Shown here: piece by piece, positions 15,194 to 23,102 of the stretch
Numbering within the stretch: position 1 is the first letter of the stretch
Layout: the number at the start of each line of letters is the position of its first letter
Source: an uncultured Acidobacteriia bacterium
Lineage (GTDB): Bacteria; Acidobacteriota; Terriglobia; Bryobacterales; Bryobacteraceae
NCBI GenBank assembly: GCA_903825445.1
Contig: CAIKAS010000141.1
Coordinates: 1-37,026 of the forward strand
Length of the DNA stretch: 37,026 bases
Reading direction: 5' to 3'
The notes under the pieces: generated by a model
The model's input: only the letters and a program-made list of their open reading frames with translations
Databases searched by the model: none
Told to the model about the DNA's origin: nothing
Translations under genes and position numbers: made by a program

Positions 15194-16225
15194 ATGCATC
15201 CCCTGCTTAAGAACTGGCGGCGATCGCTGATTTACCTGGCCGTCTGGCTCGAACTCGGTGTCATGCTGGGCATGATTGCGGCTTCGTCGGGCGGTGTCGG
15301 GCGGGAGGCGGCAATTGCCCTCGCGGTCCCCACCATGCTCATGCTTGGTGTCGTTTGCCTGACCCCGTACTATGTTTGTCTTGCCGTGCCATTGCGGCAG
15401 ATTGCGTGGTGGCGGCTGCTGCAACGTCACTTGCCGGTTGCCATCGTCGCGTCGTCGGCAGTCATGCTGACCGGCTGGTTAGTCGCAGACATGCTGGAAT
15501 CACGCTGGCCTGGTCTCGATCGGCTGTTCACGAAAGCATCCACTGTCCTTACGCTCTTCATTACGCTCACATATCTGCTTTCCGTCGCACTTCACTATGC
15601 GTTTCACGAAATAGAATCGTCGCGCCGCGCCGAAATCCTGGCGCGCGAAGCGCAACTAAGAGCCCTGAAGGCCCAAATTAACCCGCACTTTTTGTTTAAC
15701 AGCCTGAACTCCATCAGCGCGCTGACCTCGCTGGACCCCGCGCGCGCCCGCGAAATGTGCATCGGCCTGGCCGACTTCCTGCGCGCCTCCCTGCGCCTGG
15801 GCGAGCGCGACACTGTACCTTTCAGCGAGGAGCTCGCGCTCACCAACATGTATCTCGACGTGGAACAGGCGCGCTTCGGCAAACGTCTCCGCCTCGTCCG
15901 CGACATAGACCCCGCCTGCAATGACTGCGAAGTACCGGCTCTGATCATCCAGCCTCTGGTGGAAAACGCAGTGAAACACGGCGTCGCCATGATGGCCGAA
16001 GGCGGCGAAATTCTGCTTTCCGGCCACCGCGACCGCGATCTGCTGCAGTTCCGCGTGTCCAATCCGTTTGACCCCGAAGCGCCCGTGCAGGACCGCAACG
16101 GCATCGGTCTCCGCAACGTCCGCGCACGCCTGGAAGCCCGTTACGGCAATGCCGGCAAAATGCGCATCGAAGCTACCGAACGTAACTACGAAGTAACTCT
16201 CACCTTTCCGGCACACACATCATGA
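15194..16225 (+). CDS. LytS/YpdA-type sensor histidine kinase
   Basis: This 343-residue kinase has about four membrane segments in the first 135 residues and no large extracellular sensor. The His_kinase domain (PF06580) begins at about 150: QLRALKAQINPHFLFNSLNS, with phospho-acceptor H165. The ATPase domain has the N box (IIQPLVENAVKHGV) and a glycine box (NGIGLRNVRARL). It starts 5 bp after the LiaF-like gene, and its stop overlaps the regulator's ATG (ATGA). Because it lacks an extracytoplasmic domain, the two upstream membrane proteins are the obvious candidates for signal input. Start at 15194 follows from tight spacing. Confidence 0.92.
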   Translation: MHPLLKNWRRSLIYLAVWLELGVMLGMIAASSGGVGREAAIALAVPTMLMLGVVCLTPYYVCLAVPLRQIAWWRLLQRHLPVAIVASSAVMLTGWLVADMLESRWPGLDRLFTKASTVLTLFITLTYLLSVALHYAFHEIESSRRAEILAREAQLRALKAQINPHFLFNSLNSISALTSLDPARAREMCIGLADFLRASLRLGERDTVPFSEELALTNMYLDVEQARFGKRLRLVRDIDPACNDCEVPALIIQPLVENAVKHGVAMMAEGGEILLSGHRDRDLLQFRVSNPFDPEAPVQDRNGIGLRNVRARLEARYGNAGKMRIEATERNYEVTLTFPAHTS

Positions 16226-16974
16226 AACCTCTGCGCGCCATCATCGCCGACGACGAAGAACTCGCACGCCGGATTCTTCGCGAATACCTCGCAGGTGAAT
16301 CCGATATCGAGATCGTGGCCGAATGCCCCAATGGTTTCGAAGCTGTCAAAGCTGTGAACGATCTTCGGCCTGACGTTCTCTTTCTGGACGTCCAGATGCC
16401 CAAGCTCGATGGCTTCGAGGTGCTGGAACTCGTCGATACGTCCGTCGCCGTCGTGTTTGTGACGGCCTACGACCAGTACGCCATGAAAGCTTTCGACGCC
16501 GCAGCCGTCGATTACCTGTTGAAGCCTTTTACCGCCGAACGTTTCCGCGCCTCGCTGGATCGCGTCCGCATCCGCATGAATTCCGCTACGGTGGCGCCAC
16601 TACCTCGCGATCTGAAACTGGCATCACGAGCTCCCGGCGAATATCTGGAGCGACTCGTGGTGAAGGACGGGCCGCGCGTTCACGTGATCGCCGCGGGAAA
16701 GCTGGACTACGCCGAAGCCCAGGACGATTACGTTGCCCTTCACAGCGAAGGTAAATCATGGCTCAAGCAGCAAACGATTTCCGGCCTGGAATCGGCGCTC
16801 GATCCCCGACGCTTCCTTCGCGCCCATCGGTCCTTCCTGGTCAACATCGAAAGAATAGCGCGCGTGGAGCCGAACACAAAAGATACGTGGCAGGCGGTGC
16901 TGCGCGATGGCACCAAAATCCCCGTCAGCCGCGCCGGCTATACCCGTTTCCGCGAACTGGCCGGCGGCGAATAG
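16222..16974 (+). CDS. LytTR-family response regulator
   Basis: This response regulator has 250 residues. The receiver domain (1-120) has the acidic pocket DDEE (10-13), phospho-acceptor D56 (LFLDVQMPKLDGFEV), VTAYDQYAMKAF and the conserved K of DYLLKPF. The LytTR DNA-binding domain (about 148-248) shows LDYAEAQDDYVALHSEGKSW, 'RFLRAHRSFLVNIERI' and 'DGTKIPVSRAGYTRFREL'. LytTR regulators bind paired direct repeats spaced about one helical turn apart. It is coupled by a 4-bp overlap to its kinase and ends the operon. A hairpin follows at 17034-17052. Confidence 0.95.
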   Translation: MKPLRAIIADDEELARRILREYLAGESDIEIVAECPNGFEAVKAVNDLRPDVLFLDVQMPKLDGFEVLELVDTSVAVVFVTAYDQYAMKAFDAAAVDYLLKPFTAERFRASLDRVRIRMNSATVAPLPRDLKLASRAPGEYLERLVVKDGPRVHVIAAGKLDYAEAQDDYVALHSEGKSWLKQQTISGLESALDPRRFLRAHRSFLVNIERIARVEPNTKDTWQAVLRDGTKIPVSRAGYTRFRELAGGE

Positions 16975-17033
16975 GCACGTCCACTACCGCCCGAACATTT
17001 GTCAATACCATCATTGGTCATAGACCGATACTG

Positions 17034-17052
17034 GACCATCTGTGAGATGGTC
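17034..17052. repeat. Perfect hairpin between the LytTR gene and a PEP-CTERM gene
   Basis: GACCATC (17034-17040) and GATGGTC (17046-17052) form 7-bp arms around TGTGA. The hairpin lies 60 bp after the regulator's stop and covers the GTG at 17042. It may be a terminator (only a short T-containing tail follows) or a protein-binding site. A smaller repeat, GGTC-ATA-GACC, lies just upstream at 17016-17026. Confidence 0.45.
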
Positions 17053-17083
17053 TTACCTGCCGAAAACGGTCACACTGCAGGTA

Positions 17084-17833
17084 ATGTTGATTACTGCCCC
17101 CATATCCCGATTTGTTTCTGCCGGGATTCTTCTGCTGGCCGGACTGTCCCTTGCCGGACGAATGCGCGCAGATACGATGTTCACCAATTTCGGCCCCAAC
17201 TACGCCTTCGCTCAGGGGACGGGAGCCATCGTCACTAACGACGTTCAGGCATATGCCTCTGTAGCTGTCAGCTTCACCCCCACCCTCAGCTACAATCTGA
17301 CCAGCGTCCAGTTCGTCGCCACCGATCTCGTCCCGAGCGATGCAAACTACATCACCGTCGGTGTCTTCGCCGATAACGGAAGCGGCCAGCCCGGCCTGGT
17401 GGTCGAGTCGTTTCTGGTTGACAACCTCACTCAGTTCGGTGAACTGGCTCCGGTGTTGAGCATCACATCGCAATTGCAACCGCTGCTGGAGGCGAATCTG
17501 ACGTACTGGGTCGGCATGAGTGCTTCCCCCGGCGACATGATCGTGTGGAATCAAAATTCCACTGGAGCGCTCGGATTCTCGCAGACGGATGGAAACGGCA
17601 ACTGGTCGTCGTCTGGCGCCGATCAGGGCGCCCTGGAGGTCGATGGTACGCTCGCGTCGTCACTGAGCCCCGCGAGTTCCGGTCAGTTTGGAGTTGCGAG
17701 TACACCGGAACCAGCAGCTTGGCTTCTGATGTTTGGCGGCCTGGCAGTCGTCGCGCTACAGACGCGCGCACGCGTTAGTTTGCGTCGGGTCGTTGTGCGG
17801 AGATCCTCGCATTCAAAACTCCCTCCGTTGTAG
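17084..17833 (+). CDS. PEP-CTERM sorting domain protein
   Basis: This secreted protein has about 249 residues. The signal peptide is SAGILLLAGLSLAGRMRA after a basic start. The body is rich in Thr, Ser, Asn and Val and has the pattern 'LTSVQFVATDLVPSD ... ITVGVFADNGSGQPG', typical of choice-of-anchor beta-sandwich domains in PEP-CTERM proteins. The C-terminus has TPEPAAWLLMFGGLAVVALQ and basic residues (TRARVSLRRVVVRR). The tail is longer than usual, about 20 residues past the hydrophobic part. The start is uncertain: GTG 17042 falls within a hairpin, so the ATG at 17084 is preferred. The 3' end overlaps the convergent ABC permease gene by 21 bp. Confidence 0.8.
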   Translation: MLITAPISRFVSAGILLLAGLSLAGRMRADTMFTNFGPNYAFAQGTGAIVTNDVQAYASVAVSFTPTLSYNLTSVQFVATDLVPSDANYITVGVFADNGSGQPGLVVESFLVDNLTQFGELAPVLSITSQLQPLLEANLTYWVGMSASPGDMIVWNQNSTGALGFSQTDGNGNWSSSGADQGALEVDGTLASSLSPASSGQFGVASTPEPAAWLLMFGGLAVVALQTRARVSLRRVVVRRSSHSKLPPL

Positions 17834-18526
17834 CGCTTTGACGGAAGCCAGCACCAGACATGCGGCTAACAGACCGTGGACGCATATCTGAAGCCACGGC
17901 ACGGGGCCGACGAGTAAACCCGCACGGGCATCATAGTGTCCTCCGCCCATCATCAGATATAGAGGGTTGTATGGGCGATAAAGAGGATCGTCGAATGCCG
18001 ACGCGATCACAGCCACAATGCCGAAGCTCACGATTGGTGCAGTGTATTCACCTTCCACAAGAGAAGACGCCAGGAGAGCAATGCCGTAGTACACCAGTCC
18101 ACCCACAGTTAGCAGTCCGACGTGAGACATCGCCTGTGAAAGCGAATGCGTCTTTCCTAAAAGACAGCCGATAATGAACATAACGGTCCAGGGGATCGCA
18201 ATCAGAACTGCATTCTCAAGCAGGCTGACAGCAATCCGGGCGCGCATCATTTGTGCTCTGCTGACAGGCAGCGCCAGAGTAAATGACGCGGCTCCCACCG
18301 CTTTTTCTCGCAACAAGCCCCCCATCGTCGTAAAATTGATCGCCAGGAGCATCAGCAGCGCCAATTGGGAACTGCTGTTGTGTAGCACCGAGTAATAATA
18401 GGCCAGATTAACCGTAGACTTCACATCGTCCATGCGGTAGACATTCCAGGCGCAAAGCGTAACTATTCCACAAAAGCAGATCAGAAATCGCACACGCGTT
18501 TCCAGCCATGCCTTATACCAGAGCAT
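17813..18526 (-). CDS. ABC-2 type transporter permease
   Basis: This 237-residue membrane protein has six predicted membrane segments: near 15-32, 52-70, 101-125, 135-155, 160-180 and 205-228. 'GLLREKAVGAASFTLALPVSRAQMM' after the second segment is the typical ABC-2 permease cytoplasmic loop. Its ATG directly follows the TGA of the ATPase gene (TGAATG), so the two are co-translated. With the GntR regulator it forms an operon like B. subtilis ytrABC, which reacts to cell-wall antibiotics. The substrate is unknown. Confidence 0.88.
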   Translation of the reverse strand: MLWYKAWLETRVRFLICFCGIVTLCAWNVYRMDDVKSTVNLAYYYSVLHNSSSQLALLMLLAINFTTMGGLLREKAVGAASFTLALPVSRAQMMRARIAVSLLENAVLIAIPWTVMFIIGCLLGKTHSLSQAMSHVGLLTVGGLVYYGIALLASSLVEGEYTAPIVSFGIVAVIASAFDDPLYRPYNPLYLMMGGGHYDARAGLLVGPVPWLQICVHGLLAACLVLASVKALQRREF

Positions 18527-19420
18527 TCAGCTCCTCCCCACTGTCTGTAAATAGACATCGCGCAGTGTGATCGGCGCCACATCGATGGAAGTGGCGTGAA
18601 AGTCGCGCGCGCGCTCCACTACAGTATCGACGTTCCCGCTCGCGTACACCGCCATCTGATTTCCGCGCGTGCGTATTCGTTCCACCCCGGCCAATTGAAA
18701 CTCGCGCTCCACCGGCATTTCGGAAAACACGAGCGTAATCTGCCGATACGACTGGCGCACATCGTCCATGGAAGTGTCCAGGATCAACCGCCCCTTATCC
18801 AAAATGCAAATGTTATCCGCGATCCGTTCCACATCCGCAATCTGGTGCGACGAAAAAAAGATCGACGTGCCTTCGCCCGATTGTGCCACCAGACTTTCCA
18901 GCAGTTGCTCCACGCCGCCCGGATCCAGACCATCTGCCGGCTCATCCAGAATCAGCAGCTGCGGATTACGCGACAGCGCCAGCAAAAGGGCAAGTTTCGT
19001 CCGCATCCCCTTGGATAACGACCGTATCTTCCGGTCAAGCGGCAACTCATAATTCTTTAGAAAGTTCTGCTCCACATCCTTCCGCCAGTCGGAGTAGAAG
19101 GCGCTGGTGAAACGAATAATCTGCTCTACAGTCATGTAGCCATAGAGGCGCTTGTCCTCGCTGACGAACGCAAGATGACGCCGAAGATCCACGCTCTGCT
19201 TCGGGTCGACAATATTGCGGCCCAGCACGGTGCCCTCGCCGCCGGTGGGGCGAATCATACCCAGCAGCATTTTGATAGTCGTACTCTTGCCCGCCCCGTT
19301 CGCGCCGAGAAACCCGGTGATTCGATTCGGCTCCACGCACAGGTCAACCCCGCGGACGGCTTCCACCTTGCCGTACGACTTCTTCAGTTGCTTCGTTTGA
19401 ATCACCGGCACGGGGATCAT
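18527..19420 (-). CDS. ABC transporter ATP-binding protein
   Basis: This 297-residue ATPase has Walker A GANGAGKST (about 39-47), the signature LSKGMRTKLALLLAL, Walker B LLILDEPADGLDP and the H-loop FFSSHQ. A C-terminal extension (about 215-297) is typical of ABC-2 exporters of the drug/YtrB class. The start overlaps the GntR stop by 4 bp (ATGA), and its stop abuts the permease ATG. It drives the permease encoded next. Its role in envelope stress response is inferred from the GntR-ABC arrangement. Confidence 0.92.
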   Translation of the reverse strand: MIPVPVIQTKQLKKSYGKVEAVRGVDLCVEPNRITGFLGANGAGKSTTIKMLLGMIRPTGGEGTVLGRNIVDPKQSVDLRRHLAFVSEDKRLYGYMTVEQIIRFTSAFYSDWRKDVEQNFLKNYELPLDRKIRSLSKGMRTKLALLLALSRNPQLLILDEPADGLDPGGVEQLLESLVAQSGEGTSIFFSSHQIADVERIADNICILDKGRLILDTSMDDVRQSYRQITLVFSEMPVEREFQLAGVERIRTRGNQMAVYASGNVDTVVERARDFHATSIDVAPITLRDVYLQTVGRS

Positions 19421-19812
19421 CGCTTCTTCTCCGGTTCCGCCACTTGCAGTAACTCGGCTTCAAACACCCGCCGAATTTCGTCGTCCCGCAGCCCTTCAGT
19501 GCGCAAGTCGCCAATCAGCGCACCCACTCTGTGCCGGGCCTGCGACACATGATCGGTCAGCGATTTCTTTCGCCTGCTCAGGGAAACAAATGCGCCAGAG
19601 CCGTGCCGCACTTCAAGCAACCCTTCGTGCTCCAGTTCCGAATAAGCCTTGGCGACCGTGTTTGGACTCACCACTAGTTGTTCCGCCAAAGTGCGTATAC
19701 CGGGAAGCTGATCGCCATCCCGAAGCGCGCCATTCTCCGTAGCGTGTCGGATCTGCTCCATCAACTGTAGGTAGAGTGGCTGGCCGTCTGTGGGTATGAG
19801 TCGGAAGAACAT
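19417..19812 (-). CDS. GntR-family regulator (YtrA subfamily)
   Basis: This is a short 131-residue GntR protein. The winged helix occupies residues 10-75: LYLQLMEQIRHATENGALRD, then LPGIRTLAEQLVVSPNTVAK and AYSELEHEGLLEVRHGSGAF. The C-terminal part is only about 55 residues of helices, too short for a ligand-binding UTRA or FadR domain, as in the YtrA subfamily. These repressors usually control an ABC exporter in the same operon, and here the ATPase and permease follow with overlapping ends. A promoter with an inverted repeat over its -10 lies directly upstream. Confidence 0.92.
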   Translation of the reverse strand: MFFRLIPTDGQPLYLQLMEQIRHATENGALRDGDQLPGIRTLAEQLVVSPNTVAKAYSELEHEGLLEVRHGSGAFVSLSRRKKSLTDHVSQARHRVGALIGDLRTEGLRDDEIRRVFEAELLQVAEPEKKR

Positions 19813-19818
19813 AATTCA

Positions 19819-19842
19819 ACTGTATTAGTGTCAGGATACAGT
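19819..19842. promoter_or_regulatory. Inverted-repeat operator candidate for the GntR/YtrA-like repressor
   Basis: ACTGTAT (19819-19825) and ATACAGT (19836-19842) are perfect 7-bp inverted arms 10 bp apart. They cover the -10 hexamer and start site of the operon's own promoter. This fits autorepression by a YtrA-type dimer. Binding is inferred. Confidence 0.65.
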
Positions 19843-19861
19843 CATACGACATTCCTGTCAA
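19833..19861 (-). promoter_or_regulatory. Sigma70-type promoter of the GntR-ABC operon
   Basis: On the minus strand TTGACA (19861-19856) is followed after exactly 17 nt by TATCCT (19838-19833). Transcription should start near 19826, about 14 nt before the GntR ATG. Confidence 0.75.
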
Positions 19862-19910
19862 ACGATTTCTTCCGGACCCGGCGCGCCGCGTTCGAAATGC
19901 AAAGCCGCAA

Positions 19911-19916
19911 TACAAT
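19911..19916 (+). promoter_or_regulatory. -10-like hexamer of the alpha/beta hydrolase gene (leaderless type)
   Basis: TACAAT is followed by 7 nt (tgacgct) and then the ATG at 19924. The -35 is weak. A transcript starting here would have almost no leader. Confidence 0.4.
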
Positions 19917-19923
19917 TGACGCT

Positions 19924-21054
19924 ATGCGACAGACCTTTTGTTCCCTCGCTCTACTGGCGTGCGTATTCATTCATCCCTCGCTGGCGCAAGATAAGGCAAT
20001 CCAGCGCATCGATCGCTACGTGCGCCTCAGGTCCGAAGTCCCCGTCATCTCCGGAGATTTCGCTCAGATCTACGTGCGCGAAGTGATGCAAGCCAACGCC
20101 CCATTACGCGCGGATTCCGCCACAGACCGCGTGGTGATCTTCGTACACGGCGCAGGCACTCCCGCCGAAGTGGCCTTCGACGTCGGCTATCAGGATTACA
20201 GCTGGGCCGCCTATCTCGCCGCCGCCGGCTTCGACGTCTTCACCATGGACCTCACCGGCTACGGTCGCTCAACACGCCCCGCGCCAATGAACGATCCCTG
20301 CAACCTGACCGAAGCGCAGCAGGCCGGTTTCATCCCGTCTCTCATCAGCGCCGTTTGCCCGCCCTCGTATCCGAAGCAACTCACCACCATCGCGTCAGAC
20401 TGGGCCGACATTAACGCCGTCGTCGAATACGTTCGCACTCTGCGGCATGTCGATAAGGTGACGCTCATCGGCTGGTCGCAGGGCGGCCCGCGCGCCGGTG
20501 GCTACGCCGCCCAGCATCCGGAGAAAGTGCAGAGGTTGGTGTTGTTAGCCCCCGCCTATGGCCGTGGAGCTTCGCCAACAGCGCCCGCGCAGGTCCCGGC
20601 CACCGGCGCGGCCTTCAACACGCAGACTCGCGCGGAATTCTTCGCCAACTGGGATCGTCAGGTAGGATGCCCAAACCAGTACACACCTGCAGCCGCCGAC
20701 GCAGTCTGGGCGCAGATGCTCGATTCCGATTCCATTGGCGCAACGTGGGGCCCGGGAGTCCGCCGCGCGCCGCAGGAAACGATCTGGGGGTGGAATCTCG
20801 CGCTGGCTTCCAGGTTGGCGGTACCTACGCTGCTGGTCTCGGGCGCGCACGATAAGCAGGTAGCCCCCGACGGCGTGCGAACGCTTTACAACGATCTGAC
20901 AGTGAAGCACAAGGTGTTCGTCGATCTCGCCTGCTCATCGCACAACGCGCTCTGGGAGAACAACCACCTGCTGCTGTTCAAGGCTTCGCTGGAGTGGCTG
21001 ACAAAGGGCAGCGTCGAAGGAAACGAGACAGGAATGTTGAAGCTGGGTTATTGA
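19924..21054 (+). CDS. Exported alpha/beta hydrolase
   Basis: Translation from the ATG at 19924 gives 376 residues. The frame opens at 19828, but the extra 32 residues are not signal-like and overlap the GntR promoter. A signal peptide (QTFCSLALLACVFIHPSLAQ) follows the start. The alpha/beta hydrolase core has VIFVHGAGTP as oxyanion region (about 70-80), the nucleophile elbow GWSQGG (about residue 182), and VSGAHDKQVAPDG with the acid. The catalytic His is probably in CSSHNALWENN near 340. The substrate is unknown; esterase or lipase activity in the periplasm is likely. It is divergent from the GntR operon. Confidence 0.85.
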   Translation: MRQTFCSLALLACVFIHPSLAQDKAIQRIDRYVRLRSEVPVISGDFAQIYVREVMQANAPLRADSATDRVVIFVHGAGTPAEVAFDVGYQDYSWAAYLAAAGFDVFTMDLTGYGRSTRPAPMNDPCNLTEAQQAGFIPSLISAVCPPSYPKQLTTIASDWADINAVVEYVRTLRHVDKVTLIGWSQGGPRAGGYAAQHPEKVQRLVLLAPAYGRGASPTAPAQVPATGAAFNTQTRAEFFANWDRQVGCPNQYTPAAADAVWAQMLDSDSIGATWGPGVRRAPQETIWGWNLALASRLAVPTLLVSGAHDKQVAPDGVRTLYNDLTVKHKVFVDLACSSHNALWENNHLLLFKASLEWLTKGSVEGNETGMLKLGY

Positions 21055-21290
21055 TCTGTCTTAGTGCCAATGCTCGTCGCATTGCGCGCGCGGCCTACTG
21101 CCCCTGCAACCGAGCACGGCACGAGTAGCCGACAATCCGCTGAGAGGCAGTAGTCGAACACTGCGGTCCAACCCATGTGAGACGGCGCAGTGGACGGCAA
21201 ACGCCACGCGGCTTATCGCGAGCAATCCATAAAGAAACCAGTACAATTTAGACGTAGGCTCGCCTTACGCAACTGAGATCGTGTAATCGT
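21055..21290. other. Intergenic region with a possible promoter
   Basis: No credible gene is seen in these 236 bp. TACAAT at 21242-21247 could be a -10 for the lipoprotein gene that starts at 21291; no clear -35 precedes it. No terminator hairpin with a T-run follows the hydrolase. Confidence 0.4.
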
Positions 21291-22163
21291 ATGCTCATCA
21301 CACGCACGTGCTTACGGCTCAATCTCTCCCCGCCCGGTGCGCGTTGTCGGGACTTATTCTTTGCTTTAATCCTTATGACTTCAGCCGCCTTGACGGCGTG
21401 CGGTCCAGGGTCCGCAAGCTCACGCGGCCTTGCAACTGTTCTCTTGTTCACTGGCACTGGAACCTCTCCTAACGACGTGGCAGCCATCCAGGCAATCCTG
21501 AACAACAGCGATATTAACTACTCGACTGTGGGCTCTTTTCACTTGAACTGGATGACGGAATCACAGATTTCGGCGCACCCGCTGCTCATTGTGCCTGGCG
21601 GAAATTTCGTTGACATGAGCCAGAGTCTATCGGCAGGTACAACCGCGAACGTTCGCAACGCTGTGAAGGGTAGCATGAACTACCTGGGAATCTGTGCGGG
21701 CGCTTTCCTTGCGGGCGGTTTTCCTACCGCCTATAGCAGCTTCAATTTGAGCTCTGGTGTGCAATTCGGGTTCTACTTCCCGGAAGGGAACGGTAAGGTT
21801 CCAGGCGCTATGAGCGAACTATACGGTTTTCGGCCCGAAGTGGGGCCGCGGCAGGAGATCCATAAGGCGGCGGTGAGGATTACTACCCCTGAAGGCCCGA
21901 TGCTCGATGAATATTGGGAGAGCGGGCCTCGCTTTGTCGGTTGGGGTCAGGCTGTCGGGAAGTATCCGGACGGAACCCCTGCGATCGTTGAGGGGTCCGT
22001 TGGAAAGGGTTGGGTAATTCTCAGCGGCGTTCACCCGGAGGCCCCGGAAAGTTGGCGCCACGGAATGAACTTCAATACACCAGTAAGCGACGACACAGCG
22101 TACGCACGAATGCTTATCTTCGCAGCTCTGAACCGGACACATCTGACGCATTTCTCAGACTGA
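21291..22163 (+). CDS. Lipoprotein with BPL_N / glutamine-amidotransferase-like fold
   Basis: This 290-residue protein has a lipobox (SAALTAC, lipidated C37) after a basic and hydrophobic N-terminus, so it is probably anchored to a membrane in the periplasm. The rest resembles the BPL_N family (biotin-protein ligase N-terminal, class I glutamine amidotransferase fold): LLFTGTGTSPNDVAAIQAIL, 'LLIVPGGNFVDM', the nucleophile elbow YLGICAGAFLAGG (C135), and GKGWVILSGVHPEAPESWRH with the expected His-Pro-Glu. The catalytic triad therefore seems present, but no synthetase partner is nearby. Activity is unknown. Confidence 0.75.
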   Translation: MLITRTCLRLNLSPPGARCRDLFFALILMTSAALTACGPGSASSRGLATVLLFTGTGTSPNDVAAIQAILNNSDINYSTVGSFHLNWMTESQISAHPLLIVPGGNFVDMSQSLSAGTTANVRNAVKGSMNYLGICAGAFLAGGFPTAYSSFNLSSGVQFGFYFPEGNGKVPGAMSELYGFRPEVGPRQEIHKAAVRITTPEGPMLDEYWESGPRFVGWGQAVGKYPDGTPAIVEGSVGKGWVILSGVHPEAPESWRHGMNFNTPVSDDTAYARMLIFAALNRTHLTHFSD

Positions 22164-22229
22164 TCGCCCGATTCTAAAGGAACACAATTCGGGTTTCTGG
22201 AGCTGAACTGTGTGACCACGATTTTAGTC

Positions 22230-22235
22230 TATGAT
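22230..22235 (+). promoter_or_regulatory. -10 hexamer of the GyrI-like gene (leaderless type)
   Basis: TATGAT is followed by 6 nt (cgggaa) and the ATG at 22242. The -35 is weak. Same geometry as upstream of the VOC gene at 3494 and the gene at 29431. Confidence 0.45.
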
Positions 22236-22241
22236 CGGGAA

Positions 22242-22703
22242 ATGCCTGTCTCCGTCCACCTGCAGACTGTTCACCCCCGCAAGTTGGCTGCGGTGCGACG
22301 CGAGGTCGCGCCGGGCTCAGTTGGTTCGGAGTGGAAGCCGGCCCTGGACAAGGTTTGGGAGTTTATTCGCAGCCAGCCAGGCCTGCGGACTCATGGCCAC
22401 AACATTTTTCTCTACCACCACCCGACACGGTCGGACGCGCCGATACCGTGCGACTTCGGTGTCGAGGTCGCCCGCGCATTTGAAACCAAGGGCGAGGTAT
22501 ACGCGACTGAAACGCCGGCAGGCGTGGCTGCCGTTGCCGTCTACCGCGGCCCATACAACCGCATGAACGAGGCGCATGACGCGATCAAGAACTGGATGGA
22601 GGCAAATCGGAAGGAGTCCGCTGGTCACTCGTGGGAGATATACAGCGATCCGACGCCAAATCCGGCCGACACTGAGACGACGGTCGTGTACCTCTTGAAG
22701 TAG
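22242..22703 (+). CDS. GyrI-like / AraC effector-binding domain protein
   Basis: This stand-alone GyrI-like (SOUL-type fold) small-molecule-binding domain has 153 residues: MPVSVHLQTVHPRKLAAVRR, 'IFLYHHPTRSDAPIPCDFGVEV', 'VAAVAVYRGPYNRMNEAHDAI' and a terminal 'SWEIYSDPTPNPADTETTVVYLL'. The Tyr-Asp-Pro motif near the end is typical. Such proteins bind drugs or inhibit gyrase, or sequester ligands. The ATG at 22242 fits homologous starts better than GTG 22212. TATGAT (22230-22235) ends 6 nt before the ATG, suggesting a leaderless transcript. Confidence 0.85.
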   Translation: MPVSVHLQTVHPRKLAAVRREVAPGSVGSEWKPALDKVWEFIRSQPGLRTHGHNIFLYHHPTRSDAPIPCDFGVEVARAFETKGEVYATETPAGVAAVAVYRGPYNRMNEAHDAIKNWMEANRKESAGHSWEIYSDPTPNPADTETTVVYLLK

Positions 22704-22754
22704 CGCACTTCGCACGATTGTCGGCAACCCGTCGAATTCCGCGCCACGGGGACA

Positions 22755-23102
22755 TCAGACCAGATCCAGCGCCGCCTTTAAAGCCCCCTCGACAGCGTCC
22801 AGGATTCCGGAAGGCAGCACACCGAGCTTCTTCACGAGCTTCGCGCGATCCAGGGTCGTCACCTGGTGACAAACGGCAATGCAAGTTTTCGATAAACCCG
22901 CGACCCCACCAGGAATCTCCACGACGGTCGGTCCGCGTTTGCTTTGCGAAGCCGACGTGGAAATCGGAACCACTATCATCGATCTCCACGAGGGAACCAC
23001 GTTAAATCCGTCGTGGGAAATCAGAATCACCGGACGTCGCCCAGTCTGCTCGGATCCGGATCGCGGAATTAGCTCGGCCCAATGGACTTCGCCGCGCCTC
23101 AT
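22755..23102 (-). CDS. MazF/PemK-family mRNA interferase toxin
   Basis: This 115-residue toxin shows the MazF/PemK pattern: RRGEVHWAELIPRSGSEQTG, then RRPVILISHD (conserved Arg-Pro), 'SMIVVPISTS', and VCHQVTTLDRAKLVKKLG with the Gln-x-x-Thr-x-Asp motif near the C-terminus. These proteins cut RNA at short sequence motifs. Its start overlaps the antitoxin stop by 4 bp (ATGA), the standard antitoxin-first order. The frame is intact and length is normal, so it is probably functional. Confidence 0.92.
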   Translation of the reverse strand: MRRGEVHWAELIPRSGSEQTGRRPVILISHDGFNVVPSWRSMIVVPISTSASQSKRGPTVVEIPGGVAGLSKTCIAVCHQVTTLDRAKLVKKLGVLPSGILDAVEGALKAALDLV

